DNA from: Gordonia humi | GTDB taxonomy: Bacteria > Actinomycetota > Actinomycetes > Mycobacteriales > Mycobacteriaceae | DNA: 64,000 nucleotides | Reading direction: 5' to 3' | NCBI RefSeq assembly: GCF_014197435.1 | Contig: NZ_JACIFP010000001.1 | Span: 434,001 to 498,000, forward strand | In this document: positions 24,102 through 31,498 of the stretch, one piece after another | How positions within the stretch are numbered: the stretch's first letter is position 1 | Layout: each line of letters begins with the position of its first letter | The notes under the pieces: generated by a model | Database searches by the model: none | Told to the model about the DNA's origin: nothing | What the model saw: only the letters and a program-made list of their open reading frames with translations | Made by a program: the position numbers and the translations under genes

Positions 24102-25315
24102 CAGCTGTCCCTTCCTAGAATGATGCCGGAGACGGGCAGTGACGCCGGCCCGCCCGTGACGAGTGCATGCTCGGCACCCGCGACCTGATTGATCGCCGTA
24201 CCACGCATCTGCTCCACGCCTTCGACGATGTGCGTCATCCCGATGATGTATGCCTCCGACAGCTGCCCGCCGTGGGTATTGACTGGGATCGTGCCCTTGT
24301 TCGGCGTCGGCGAATAGCGGATCGCACCCGACTCGACGAAGGCGCCTCCTTCGCCGCGCTCACAGAAACCATAGTCTTCGAGTTGCATGAGAACCATCGG
24401 AGAGAAGTGGTCATAGAGAAGCGCGACATCGATGTCACCGGGCGTCAACCCCGACTGGCGGTACAGCCGATCGGCGATCGGCTTATTGCCCGCCGACGCG
24501 AAGTACTCGTCGGGCATACCCATCCAGGCGAATGCTCGCCCCCACTCCTTGGTACCGCCGTGCGCCGCGGCGACGAGCGGTACCGGCTTCTGCTTCAGAT
24601 CCCGCGCTCGATCGATCGACGTGGTCAGGACGGCCACCGCACCGTCCGTCTCCTGACAGAAGTCGTAGAGGCACAGCGGCTCGGCGATCATGCGTGCCCC
24701 GAAGTAGTCCTCCTTGGTCAACGGCGTACCGCGAAAACGCGCCTTCGGACGATTCTGAGCGTTCTGCCGTTCGGCCATCGCGATCTCGCAGAACGCCTCC
24801 CGGCGGGTTCCGTACAGATACATGTGCCTGCGTGCGAGGACCGACATCAGGTGTCCCGGACCGGCGAGTCCGCTCGGCTGCAGGAACGAATTGACCGGAT
24901 CCGGCGCGACCGCCGCGAAGACGGTGCCGAGGCGTTGTCTGGACTGTTGCAGCGCCATCACCGTGACGACCATCGTCGCGTCGCCTGCCACGATCGCTGC
25001 GCGGGCGAGTCCGATCGATCCGGCCGAGCCGCCGCCACCCGAGGTCAGCGACGCGGTGAAGGTGACCTCGGGGATGCCCAGAGTCTCCATGAAATCCGCG
25101 GTGTCCATCTTCTCGCCGTAGCCTGCGCCCGCACCCGAGTAGTAGGCGAAGCCGTCGATGTCCTTGACCGAGACGCCCGCATCCTCGCACGCGGCGAGAA
25201 TCGCCTCGCACGCCATCTGCGTCGTCGTCTGCGGCCAACTCTCTCCGCGTTTGTAGTAGGGAGTCGCGCCGACGCCGACGATGGCGACGTCGCGCAGCCC
25301 GGTGGACTGTGTCAT
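24101..25315 (-). CDS. Thiolase-fold lipid-transfer protein, probable acyl-CoA retro-aldolase
   Basis: A 404-residue SCP2-thiolase-like protein: LRDVAIVGVGATPYYKRGES at the N-terminus, HGGTKEWGR, LYDHFSPMVLMQLEDYGFC and NTHGGQLSEAYIIGMTHIVEGVEQMRG near the C-terminus. The segment where thiolases carry the nucleophilic Cys reads ASLTSGGGGSAGSIG, with no cysteine, so Claisen chemistry is unlikely. This and the overlapping DUF35 gene match the Ltp-type retro-aldolases that split a tertiary beta-hydroxyacyl-CoA into a ketone and a shorter acyl-CoA. The ATG at 25315 follows GAGGGA, 7 bases after the amidohydrolase stop. Confidence 0.84.
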   Translation of the reverse strand: MTQSTGLRDVAIVGVGATPYYKRGESWPQTTTQMACEAILAACEDAGVSVKDIDGFAYYSGAGAGYGEKMDTADFMETLGIPEVTFTASLTSGGGGSAGSIGLARAAIVAGDATMVVTVMALQQSRQRLGTVFAAVAPDPVNSFLQPSGLAGPGHLMSVLARRHMYLYGTRREAFCEIAMAERQNAQNRPKARFRGTPLTKEDYFGARMIAEPLCLYDFCQETDGAVAVLTTSIDRARDLKQKPVPLVAAAHGGTKEWGRAFAWMGMPDEYFASAGNKPIADRLYRQSGLTPGDIDVALLYDHFSPMVLMQLEDYGFCERGEGGAFVESGAIRYSPTPNKGTIPVNTHGGQLSEAYIIGMTHIVEGVEQMRGTAINQVAGAEHALVTGGPASLPVSGIILGRDS

Positions 25316-25322
25316 GGCCGGA

Positions 25323-26459
25323 TCATCCCTCGATGACGTCGGTGCTCGCGGGCACCGACGGGACGTCAGGGAAGAGCTCGTAAAACGCGCCCTGCGTGAT
25401 CCGCAGGGTGGTCTCGGGCTTCGCGTCGGCGAACAGTCCTTCGAGGGTCTTCTGCGTGTGGCCGAATGTCCCCTCCATGTGCGGGTAGTCCGATCCGAAC
25501 ATGACGTTGTTGTAGCCCATCGCCTCGCATGCGGCGACCGCGGTCTCATCGTGCTGGAACGATGCGTACACCTGCGTCATCAAGATCTCCTTCGGATCCC
25601 GACTGAGCTTGGGACGGACCGCCATGTGGTGCTGACGGTAGCCTTCGAGCAGACGGTCGCCGAGGAACGGAATCCACGTCGCGCCGCCCTCGGAGATCAG
25701 GACCCGCAGGTTCGGATGCCTGTCGAGCGCACCGGATGCGACGAGCTTCATCGCCGCGCGCTGCCCGGAGAACGTGGTCTCCGTGTAGTTCATGACCGCA
25801 CCGCCCGGTCCGCGGTAGACCACCCCTGCACCGGCCGCGGCCATGTCGACCGGATCGGTGCCGATGTGAAACGCCGGGATGATGCCTGCCTTATCGCAGA
25901 TGTCCCAGAACGGCTCCCAGTCGTTGCGGTGCCAGTCCGGTGCCGACGGATGGGGCGTCGTCGGCAGGAAGACGGCCTTGAAATCGTTCTCCGCCAACCA
26001 CTCGATCTCGCCGACCGCGTCCTCGACGCGCAGGGTGGACACCTGTCCGGTGACGACATAGCGGTCGGAGACGGGCGCCAGTTCGTCACGTGCGTATTCG
26101 TTGCTGGCCCGCATGCACGCCTTCAGCAGCTCCGGGGTGCGGAACGTCGACGCCCACATGCCGAGGCTTGGAAAGATGACCTCGCCCCACACACCTTCTT
26201 TATCGAGGTCGGCTAGTCGCGCCCGCGGATCGCGGACCCCTTGCGGCCGGTGGCTCTCCTCGAGGAACTCCGCCGCTGCCGACGTCGGAAGCTTGCGACG
26301 GAACGTCTGGCCATCGACCGAGACCGTCTCCCACTCTCCGTCTGGATCCTTCTCCGACTTCGGTGTGAGATCGGCCATCTCTTTCGTGAGTCGCGATGTC
26401 CACACATCGTCCGGCTCGAGGAAGTGAGAGTCGCCCGAGTTGGTCCACATCTTGGTCAT
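25323..26459 (-). CDS. Amidohydrolase-2 family metal-dependent hydrolase/decarboxylase
   Basis: A 378-residue TIM-barrel amidohydrolase of the ACMSD-like type. The metal site near the N-terminus reads SGDSHFLEP (Asp10, His12 and Glu15) instead of HxH; later motifs include FHIGTDPVD, LRVLISEGGATWIPFLGDRL and the aspartate in GSDYPHMEG. Family members hydrolyse C-N/C-O bonds or decarboxylate and are common in aromatic, terpenoid and steroid clusters. The ATG at 26459 has GGAGG 7 bases upstream; an ATG two codons earlier is too close to it. It is first in the operon leading to the Ltp/DUF35 pair, with operator H in the divergent gap to a TetR gene. Confidence 0.84.
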   Translation of the reverse strand: MTKMWTNSGDSHFLEPDDVWTSRLTKEMADLTPKSEKDPDGEWETVSVDGQTFRRKLPTSAAAEFLEESHRPQGVRDPRARLADLDKEGVWGEVIFPSLGMWASTFRTPELLKACMRASNEYARDELAPVSDRYVVTGQVSTLRVEDAVGEIEWLAENDFKAVFLPTTPHPSAPDWHRNDWEPFWDICDKAGIIPAFHIGTDPVDMAAAGAGVVYRGPGGAVMNYTETTFSGQRAAMKLVASGALDRHPNLRVLISEGGATWIPFLGDRLLEGYRQHHMAVRPKLSRDPKEILMTQVYASFQHDETAVAACEAMGYNNVMFGSDYPHMEGTFGHTQKTLEGLFADAKPETTLRITQGAFYELFPDVPSVPASTDVIEG

Positions 26460-26545
26460 GTGCATTCCTCCACGCATTCCTTGGCTCGCGCTAGTGCGAA
26501 CCGCTCGTCAAACAGTATATTCGTCTAACGGATTCGAGCAAGACT

Positions 26546-26567
26546 TTTTAATAACTTTCTATTATAT
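26546..26567. promoter_or_regulatory. Operator site H (TTTAATAACTTTCTATTATA)
   Basis: It sits in the 151-bp divergent gap between the amidohydrolase operon and the TetR gene at 26611, 43 bases before the latter. It is a looser match to sites F and G. If the adjacent TetR is the island's regulator, this would be its own autoregulatory site. Confidence 0.5.
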
Positions 26568-26610
26568 TTTTCGATGGCACACTGATACGGCCGGCGAAGG
26601 GACGTGAACC

Positions 26611-27270
26611 GTGGCCAAACGAGCACACGTGACAGGGGAGGCCACACGGATCGCGCTGATGGAGGCCGCCGAACGGCTGTTCGCCGAGCGCGGCGTCGAG
26701 GGTGCGACACTGCGGGAGATCCGCGAGTCGGCGGGGCAGTCGAACACGTCGGTGATTTCGTACCACTTCGGTTCGAAACTCGGCTTGATCCAGGCACTCA
26801 TCCGTTGGCGTAGCGACGATCTCGTTCGCAGGCGAACCGAGCTTCTGAACGACGCCCGGCACACCGGAACGGAGCACGACCCACGAACCGCCGTGCGGCT
26901 CGTCGTCGATCCACTCGTCGAATCGATCGCGTCCGGGTCGATGTTCACGCCGTTCCTCGCGCGCCTGAGCGAGAACCCTCGGGCGACGAAGAACTACTGG
27001 CCGCCGGACGTCTACGACTGGACGGCCGACTTGATGGAACTCATCGTCGACGCCGCCGCAGGCGACATACCGGACCGGATCCAGCGGGGACGGACCTTCC
27101 AGATGTACAACAGTGTGCTGAACCTGCTGAGCGAGCACGCTCGATCGGGCCACCCGATCAGCGAGGTCCAGCTGAGCAACTCCATCGACGGGTGGGTCCA
27201 CATGCTCACGGCGCCGATGTCGGCGCAGACCCACCGACTGCTCGACGCGAACGAGGTTCAGGCCAGCTGA
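26611..27270 (+). CDS. TetR-family transcriptional regulator (candidate island regulator)
   Basis: 219 residues with a helix-turn-helix at about 33-54 (TLREIRESAGQSNTSVISYHFG) and a long helical sensor domain (about 70-215). The GTG at 26611 has GAAGGGA 8 bases upstream. It is divergent from the amidohydrolase/Ltp operon and directly behind a copy of the island-wide operator. Of the two TetR genes here it is the better candidate for binding all nine sites, because the other TetR's own promoter lacks the motif. The inducing ligand would be expected to be an acyl-CoA, by analogy with KstR-type regulators; this is inference. Confidence 0.85.
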   Translation: MAKRAHVTGEATRIALMEAAERLFAERGVEGATLREIRESAGQSNTSVISYHFGSKLGLIQALIRWRSDDLVRRRTELLNDARHTGTEHDPRTAVRLVVDPLVESIASGSMFTPFLARLSENPRATKNYWPPDVYDWTADLMELIVDAAAGDIPDRIQRGRTFQMYNSVLNLLSEHARSGHPISEVQLSNSIDGWVHMLTAPMSAQTHRLLDANEVQAS

Positions 27271-28289
27271 CTCGACAGATACGGCACGTCAGCGAGGGCA
27301 CGCAGCGCATCGTTGAGGTGCGTGCATCCCGCCGTTCCGCTCAGCTCGTCGAGCACCGCGCTCCGCAGGTCGGCCATCGGCGTTCCGATCAGACGATCGA
27401 CGTTGAGCACTGCAAGCGGACACTCGGCGTACGGGAGGACATGGGCTTCGGGCGTCACCGACGCGAGTCGCCCGGTTTCCAGATCTGCGCTCGCGCGTAA
27501 ACCGTACTCGTGTACTGCGATCCGACTCCCGGTCGGGCGGGTCGCACTGTCTTGGAACATCGCGTCGACGTACGCCGTCGAACCGTCTCGCCACACATCG
27601 ATCCGCCGTGCCCGCCGCATCGATACCTCGGCGATCTCGGCGAGGTCGTGCCAGGCGAGCGGGTCCGGGACTGAGTCGAGCGGCTCCACCGGCCGCGTGC
27701 GATGTGTCCAACGCGAGGTCCCGTCGGGGGCCAGTCCACTCGATCCCGGCATGAAGCCGGTGCAGATACCGACCATCGTGCGCCGGGCGGGCCCGGGCGA
27801 CCTCGGCACGTCGGCGAGAAGTTGTTCGATCGGGTACCACTGAGCGAAGGCGAACCCCGAGACGAGGGTCGCACCGGGGACGTCGTCGAGCATCAGATCC
27901 ACCGGATCGTGACCGGTGATCGATGGCACGGCATCGCCGAGCCGTCGACGGAAGCCGCTGCCCGCCCCGCCGCCGACCAGATGCTCGATCCCAGGACGCC
28001 CGGGCTCGGCTTCTATCCGCAGAACGTTCCGCCGCGGATCGACGTCGAGACGCATCCGGCTCGTCGCGAGGGTCTTCGTCGAGCGGTCCTCGGCCGTCCG
28101 CAGATCTCGCCCGCGACCGTCGAGGTACAGGTCGGTGCCCCACCCGTCCGCCCAGCGCATGTCGATCGTCGTGGTGCGACGAATCGACCCCGGACGTCGT
28201 CCCGGTGCAGACTGCCCGGGGCCGTGCACCCGCGCACGCGAATTCGAGAAGTCCGGTGCGGCAACGTCGTTCGAAAATTCCTCGGTCAT
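27258..28289 (-). CDS. DUF2889 family protein
   Basis: 343 residues, matching the DUF2889 layout: the opening RRTTTIDMRWADGWGTDLYLDGRGRDL, a beta-rich middle, and the closing GTAGCTHLNDALRALADVPYL (Cys and His in GCTHLND). Function is unknown in the family; it occurs with fatty-acid or aromatic catabolic genes. It overlaps the convergent TetR gene by 13 bases. A GATGAGG ribosome site precedes the ATG. The promoter gap has only a weak half of the common operator (AAATCATT), so it may be regulated separately. Confidence 0.77.
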   Translation of the reverse strand: MTEEFSNDVAAPDFSNSRARVHGPGQSAPGRRPGSIRRTTTIDMRWADGWGTDLYLDGRGRDLRTAEDRSTKTLATSRMRLDVDPRRNVLRIEAEPGRPGIEHLVGGGAGSGFRRRLGDAVPSITGHDPVDLMLDDVPGATLVSGFAFAQWYPIEQLLADVPRSPGPARRTMVGICTGFMPGSSGLAPDGTSRWTHRTRPVEPLDSVPDPLAWHDLAEIAEVSMRRARRIDVWRDGSTAYVDAMFQDSATRPTGSRIAVHEYGLRASADLETGRLASVTPEAHVLPYAECPLAVLNVDRLIGTPMADLRSAVLDELSGTAGCTHLNDALRALADVPYLSSQLA

Positions 28290-28356
28290 GTCGACACCTC
28301 ATCAGCACAATGATTTACTTCTTGACTCTATGCCCGCACGCCCCGGAATCGCGGAT

Positions 28357-28383
28357 GCCCGACGTCGATCGTCGACGCCGGGC
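28357..28383. terminator. Hairpin in the gap upstream of the DUF2889 gene
   Basis: GCCCGACGTCGA and TCGACGCCGGGC pair with one G-T over a 3-base loop, in the 112-bp gap 18 bases past the leftward thiolase stop side. Both neighbours point leftward, so it could only end transcripts entering from the right strand or act as a processing site. Confidence 0.4.
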
Positions 28384-28401
28384 TTCTGCATGAGACCGCG
28401 C

Positions 28402-29583
28402 TCAGATGCGCTCGATGATGGTGGCGTTGGCCATGCCGCCGCCCTCGCACATCGTCTGCAGACCGTAGCGACCACCAGTCTGTTCCAGGTAGTTCACCAT
28501 CGTCGCCATGAGGCGCGTACCCGAGCCGCCGAGCGGATGTCCGAGTGCGATCGCTCCACCGCGCGGATTCAGCTTGGCTTCGTCGGCACCGAACTCACGC
28601 GCCCACGCCAGCGGGACCGGCGCAAACGCCTCGTTGACCTCATAGGCGTCGATCTCCCCGATCGACAGCCCCGACTTCGCGAGGGCCTGCTTCGTCGCCG
28701 GGATGACGCCATCGAGCATGACCAGCGGGTCCGAACCCGACACTGCGAACGTGTGGAATCGCGCACGCGGCTTGAGACCGAGTTCGGCGGCCTTCTCCTC
28801 GCTCATGATGAGTGCGGCCGACGCTCCGTCGGTGAGCGGCGACGAGTTGCCGGGCGTGATGGCCCAGGTGATCTCGGGAAACCGCTTCGCGAACTGCTCG
28901 TTGTAGAACGCCGACGTGAGCCCGGCGAGTCCGGCGGCAGTGGTGGTCGGCCGAACCGTCTCGTCGACGAGGTGAGTGGAACCGCCGGGCAGGGTGACCG
29001 ACACCATCTCGTCGGCGAACGCCCCCTCGGCGAAAGCCACAGCCGCACGCTCATGAGAGCGCGCCGAGAACGCATCCAGCTCTTCACGGCTGATGTTCCG
29101 GCGCGCCGCGATGAGCTCGGCGCCGATGCCCTGGTGCGCGAGACCCGCCGGGTAGCGCTCGGCGAGCGGTCCCTGCGGGTCGGTTCCCGGCAGCGCCGCG
29201 GCACCCATCGGGACGCGACTCATCGACTCCACACCGCCCGCGATCACGATGTCCTGGGCGCCGGAGATGATCGCCTGGGCCGCGAAGTGGGCGGCCTGCT
29301 GGCTCGAACCGCACTGACGATCGATCGTGGTGCCGGGGACGGACTCGGGGAATCCCGCGTGAAGAACTGCGGTCCGCGCGATGTTGAGCGACTGGTCGCC
29401 GACCTGCCCGACACAGCCGGCGATCACGTCATCCACCAGCTGAGGATCGAGGCCGTTTCGCTCAACGAGTAGGCGGATGACCTGCGATAACATCACCGCC
29501 GGATGCATCTCGGACAGCGCACCGCCCGGCTTTCCTTTACCCGATCCGGTACGGATGATGTCGACGATGACAGCAGAAGTCAC
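28402..29583 (-). CDS. Acetyl-CoA acyltransferase (thiolase)
   Basis: A 393-residue catalytic thiolase with all three active-site residues: Cys91 (TIDRQCGSSQQA), His349 (GHPLGGSG) and Cys379 (MCEGGGMANA). It cleaves 3-ketoacyl-CoA to acetyl-CoA (or propionyl-CoA) and a shortened acyl-CoA. It resembles FadA-type thiolases of actinobacterial lipid/steroid clusters. It is transcribed alone from a promoter overlapping operator G. Together with the acyl-CoA dehydrogenases, hydratases and the HSD10-like SDR it completes a beta-oxidation spiral encoded within the island. Confidence 0.92.
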   Translation of the reverse strand: MTSAVIVDIIRTGSGKGKPGGALSEMHPAVMLSQVIRLLVERNGLDPQLVDDVIAGCVGQVGDQSLNIARTAVLHAGFPESVPGTTIDRQCGSSQQAAHFAAQAIISGAQDIVIAGGVESMSRVPMGAAALPGTDPQGPLAERYPAGLAHQGIGAELIAARRNISREELDAFSARSHERAAVAFAEGAFADEMVSVTLPGGSTHLVDETVRPTTTAAGLAGLTSAFYNEQFAKRFPEITWAITPGNSSPLTDGASAALIMSEEKAAELGLKPRARFHTFAVSGSDPLVMLDGVIPATKQALAKSGLSIGEIDAYEVNEAFAPVPLAWAREFGADEAKLNPRGGAIALGHPLGGSGTRLMATMVNYLEQTGGRYGLQTMCEGGGMANATIIERI

Positions 29584-29604
29584 GAGTAGCTCCTCGGCTC
29601 GAAC

Positions 29605-29626
29605 TTTAATAGTTATCTAATATAAC
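29605..29626. promoter_or_regulatory. Operator site G
   Basis: It begins TTTAATAGTTATCTAATATA and contains the inverted repeat GTTAT-CTAAT-ATAAC. It lies 22 bases upstream of the thiolase start, so it would overlap the leftward promoter. It matches site F at 19 of 22 positions. Confidence 0.62.
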
Positions 29627-29667
29627 CATTCGAGGGTCTGTGTCGCAACACCGATCCACACTTGAGG

Positions 29668-30199
29668 TCAGCAGCGAGCGGCCGCACCGATAGCCGATGC
29701 GCAGCGGACAAATGCTTCGAAAAGCACGTGATGGTGAGGATCGCGGCCAGCTCGCTGACCGCGATCCGATCTGCGGCGGACATCGTTCACAGATAGTCGA
29801 CGGTGCCACCGCGCACGACACCGCCCTACTGCACCCACACGTACTGAGCCGGAGCATCGACGCAACCGAGCGTTTCGCCAACCCGTCGGCGATCCCGGCA
29901 CCCCCTGTTGGTCGTACTTCCACGTCCATCCGCAATCCGCCTCTCGCACCGCGTAGGCCGCAGCCACATCCCGCAAGTCAGGCCGGATATCCGTCGAGAA
30001 GAGCAAGACGACACTCGCCCGAGAGCTCTTGCATCACCCCGCGCCACCATCCGTGATGCGCTTGCTGGCCACGCACGAGGACTACGGTTCGATCTCCGCC
30101 TCCACGGACATCGAACCAGATCTCGGCGTCGCCGACCTCCACCGAGCGTTCCAGTCCGTCGACACCTCCCGGCGGACCGATGTTGCGCAACTCACTCAT
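29668..30199 (-). pseudogene. Decayed alpha/beta hydrolase
   Basis: The reading frame starts MSELRNIGPPGGVDGLERSV and runs about 70 codons through an alpha/beta-hydrolase beginning (IWFDVRGGGDRTVVLVRGQQAHHGWWRG; the usual HG of the oxyanion loop is RG) before a stop after LLDGYPA. Further fragments lie in other frames of the same strand: RPDLRDVAAAY, then AQYVWVQ ending at a stop, then DPHHHVLFEAF, which matches the C-terminal catalytic-His region of such hydrolases. The nucleophile-elbow region is missing. Point changes, frameshifts and an internal deletion are the simplest explanation. It is divergent from the alcohol dehydrogenase and still has operator I in front. No other gene occupies 29627-30199. 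Confidence 0.7.
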
Positions 30200-30204
30200 A
30201 TATA

Positions 30205-30223
30205 CAGATAACTGATTGTTATA
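30205..30223. promoter_or_regulatory. Operator site I (minus strand TAACAATCAGTTATCTG)
   Basis: On the minus strand it carries the exact 13-base core AATCAGTTATCTG of site C. It sits in the divergent gap between the hydrolase pseudogene and the alcohol dehydrogenase. The remaining bases to 30332 show no other motif. Confidence 0.6.
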
Positions 30224-30332
30224 ATTGTGCGGAATATTCTCCCGCCGAGTGTTTTCCACAGCTCGCTTCGAACCCGTCCGCGAGCGTTCGTATCGGCAAG
30301 AGCACTCGCCCCTCCGACCACAGGATTGACGA

Positions 30333-31445
30333 ATGAAGATCAAAGCAGCAGTTCTTGAGGGCCCCGGCCACGAGTGGGCGGTCGAAGAGATCGACCTCCT
30401 TGAACCCGGGCCGGGCGAGGTGCGCGTCGCGAACAAGTTCGCCGGCATGTGTCACTCCGATGCACATCTGAAGCACATGGGCGGCATGGGAACCTACCCG
30501 ATCGTCGGCGGCCACGAGGGATCCGGAATCGTCGAAGCGGTCGGCGACGGTGTCGATCGTGTTCAGGTCGGCGACCACGTCGTGTACTCGTTCATTCCGT
30601 CGTGCGGCACGTGCCGATACTGTGCCACCGGGCGCTCCTATCTGTGCGACTGGGGCGCAAACGCAGGCACCGGGCTGATGGCCGACGGCACCTACCGCTT
30701 TGAACGCAACGGTGAGGGAGTCGGCGGATTCTGCGCTCTGGGGACCTTCTCCGAACGGATGGTCGTCTCGCAGCGCTCGCTCGTCAAGATCGACACGAGC
30801 ATTCCCCTCGACGTGGCCGCCCTGTTGTCGTGCGGGGTCCCCACCGGGTGGGGTGCGGCAGTCAACGCTGCGGAGGTTGCCCCTGGCGATGTCGTCGTCG
30901 TCTTCGGCGCAGGCGGAATCGGCGTCAACGCTGTGCAAGGCGCGGCGCACGCGGGCGCCAGCCACATCATCGTCGTCGATCCGGTGCCCTTTAAACGGGA
31001 GTTCGCGCTGAGCGTCGGCGCAACCAGGGCCACCGATGACGCTACGCAGGCCGCTCGGTGGGCGCAGGAACTGTCCGCGGGAACGGGAGCCGACTCCGTG
31101 ATCGTCTGCTCTGGAGTCATGGACGCTGCGACCGTCGGCCGGGCCGCCGGATGCGCGGGCAAGGGCGCCACGCTCGCCGTGGTCGGCCTCAGCGACGTGC
31201 CGACCGACATCGCGGTCGCACTGCCCGTTGGACTCCTGGCGTACAACGTCCTCCGAATTCAAGGTGTTCTGTTCGGCCAGTGCAACCCGCAATCCGACAT
31301 CCCGCTGTTCCTGCGGCTATGGGCGGAAGGCAGGCTCGAATTAGACCGCCTGATCAGCCACCGGTACACCCTGGACCAAGTCAATCAAGGGTATGTCGAC
31401 CAAGAGGCCGGCACGATCATTCGCGGACTCATCGAGTTCCCGTGA
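30333..31445 (+). CDS. NDMA/mycofactocin-type zinc alcohol dehydrogenase
   Basis: A 370-residue medium-chain zinc dehydrogenase. Catalytic zinc ligands are Cys40 and His61-Glu62 with a third cysteine in LLSCGVPTGWGA; structural zinc ligands are Cys91, 94, 97 and 105. The Rossmann site is VVFGAGGIGVNAVQGA. The YSFIPSCGTCRYCATGRSYLCDWGANAGTG stretch with a long 110-135 insertion, and the LRIQGVLFGQCNPQSDIP tail, match the NDMA-dependent alcohol dehydrogenases that hold NAD tightly and regenerate it through mycofactocin. It would oxidise a primary alcohol to the aldehyde for the ALDHs of the island. AGGA precedes the ATG. Regulation through operator I is likely. Confidence 0.87.
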   Translation: MKIKAAVLEGPGHEWAVEEIDLLEPGPGEVRVANKFAGMCHSDAHLKHMGGMGTYPIVGGHEGSGIVEAVGDGVDRVQVGDHVVYSFIPSCGTCRYCATGRSYLCDWGANAGTGLMADGTYRFERNGEGVGGFCALGTFSERMVVSQRSLVKIDTSIPLDVAALLSCGVPTGWGAAVNAAEVAPGDVVVVFGAGGIGVNAVQGAAHAGASHIIVVDPVPFKREFALSVGATRATDDATQAARWAQELSAGTGADSVIVCSGVMDAATVGRAAGCAGKGATLAVVGLSDVPTDIAVALPVGLLAYNVLRIQGVLFGQCNPQSDIPLFLRLWAEGRLELDRLISHRYTLDQVNQGYVDQEAGTIIRGLIEFP

Positions 31446-31498
31446 AGACGGCTCCACCGTAGGACGGCCCCTCCGCCTACCCGACCAGCGGACGGACC

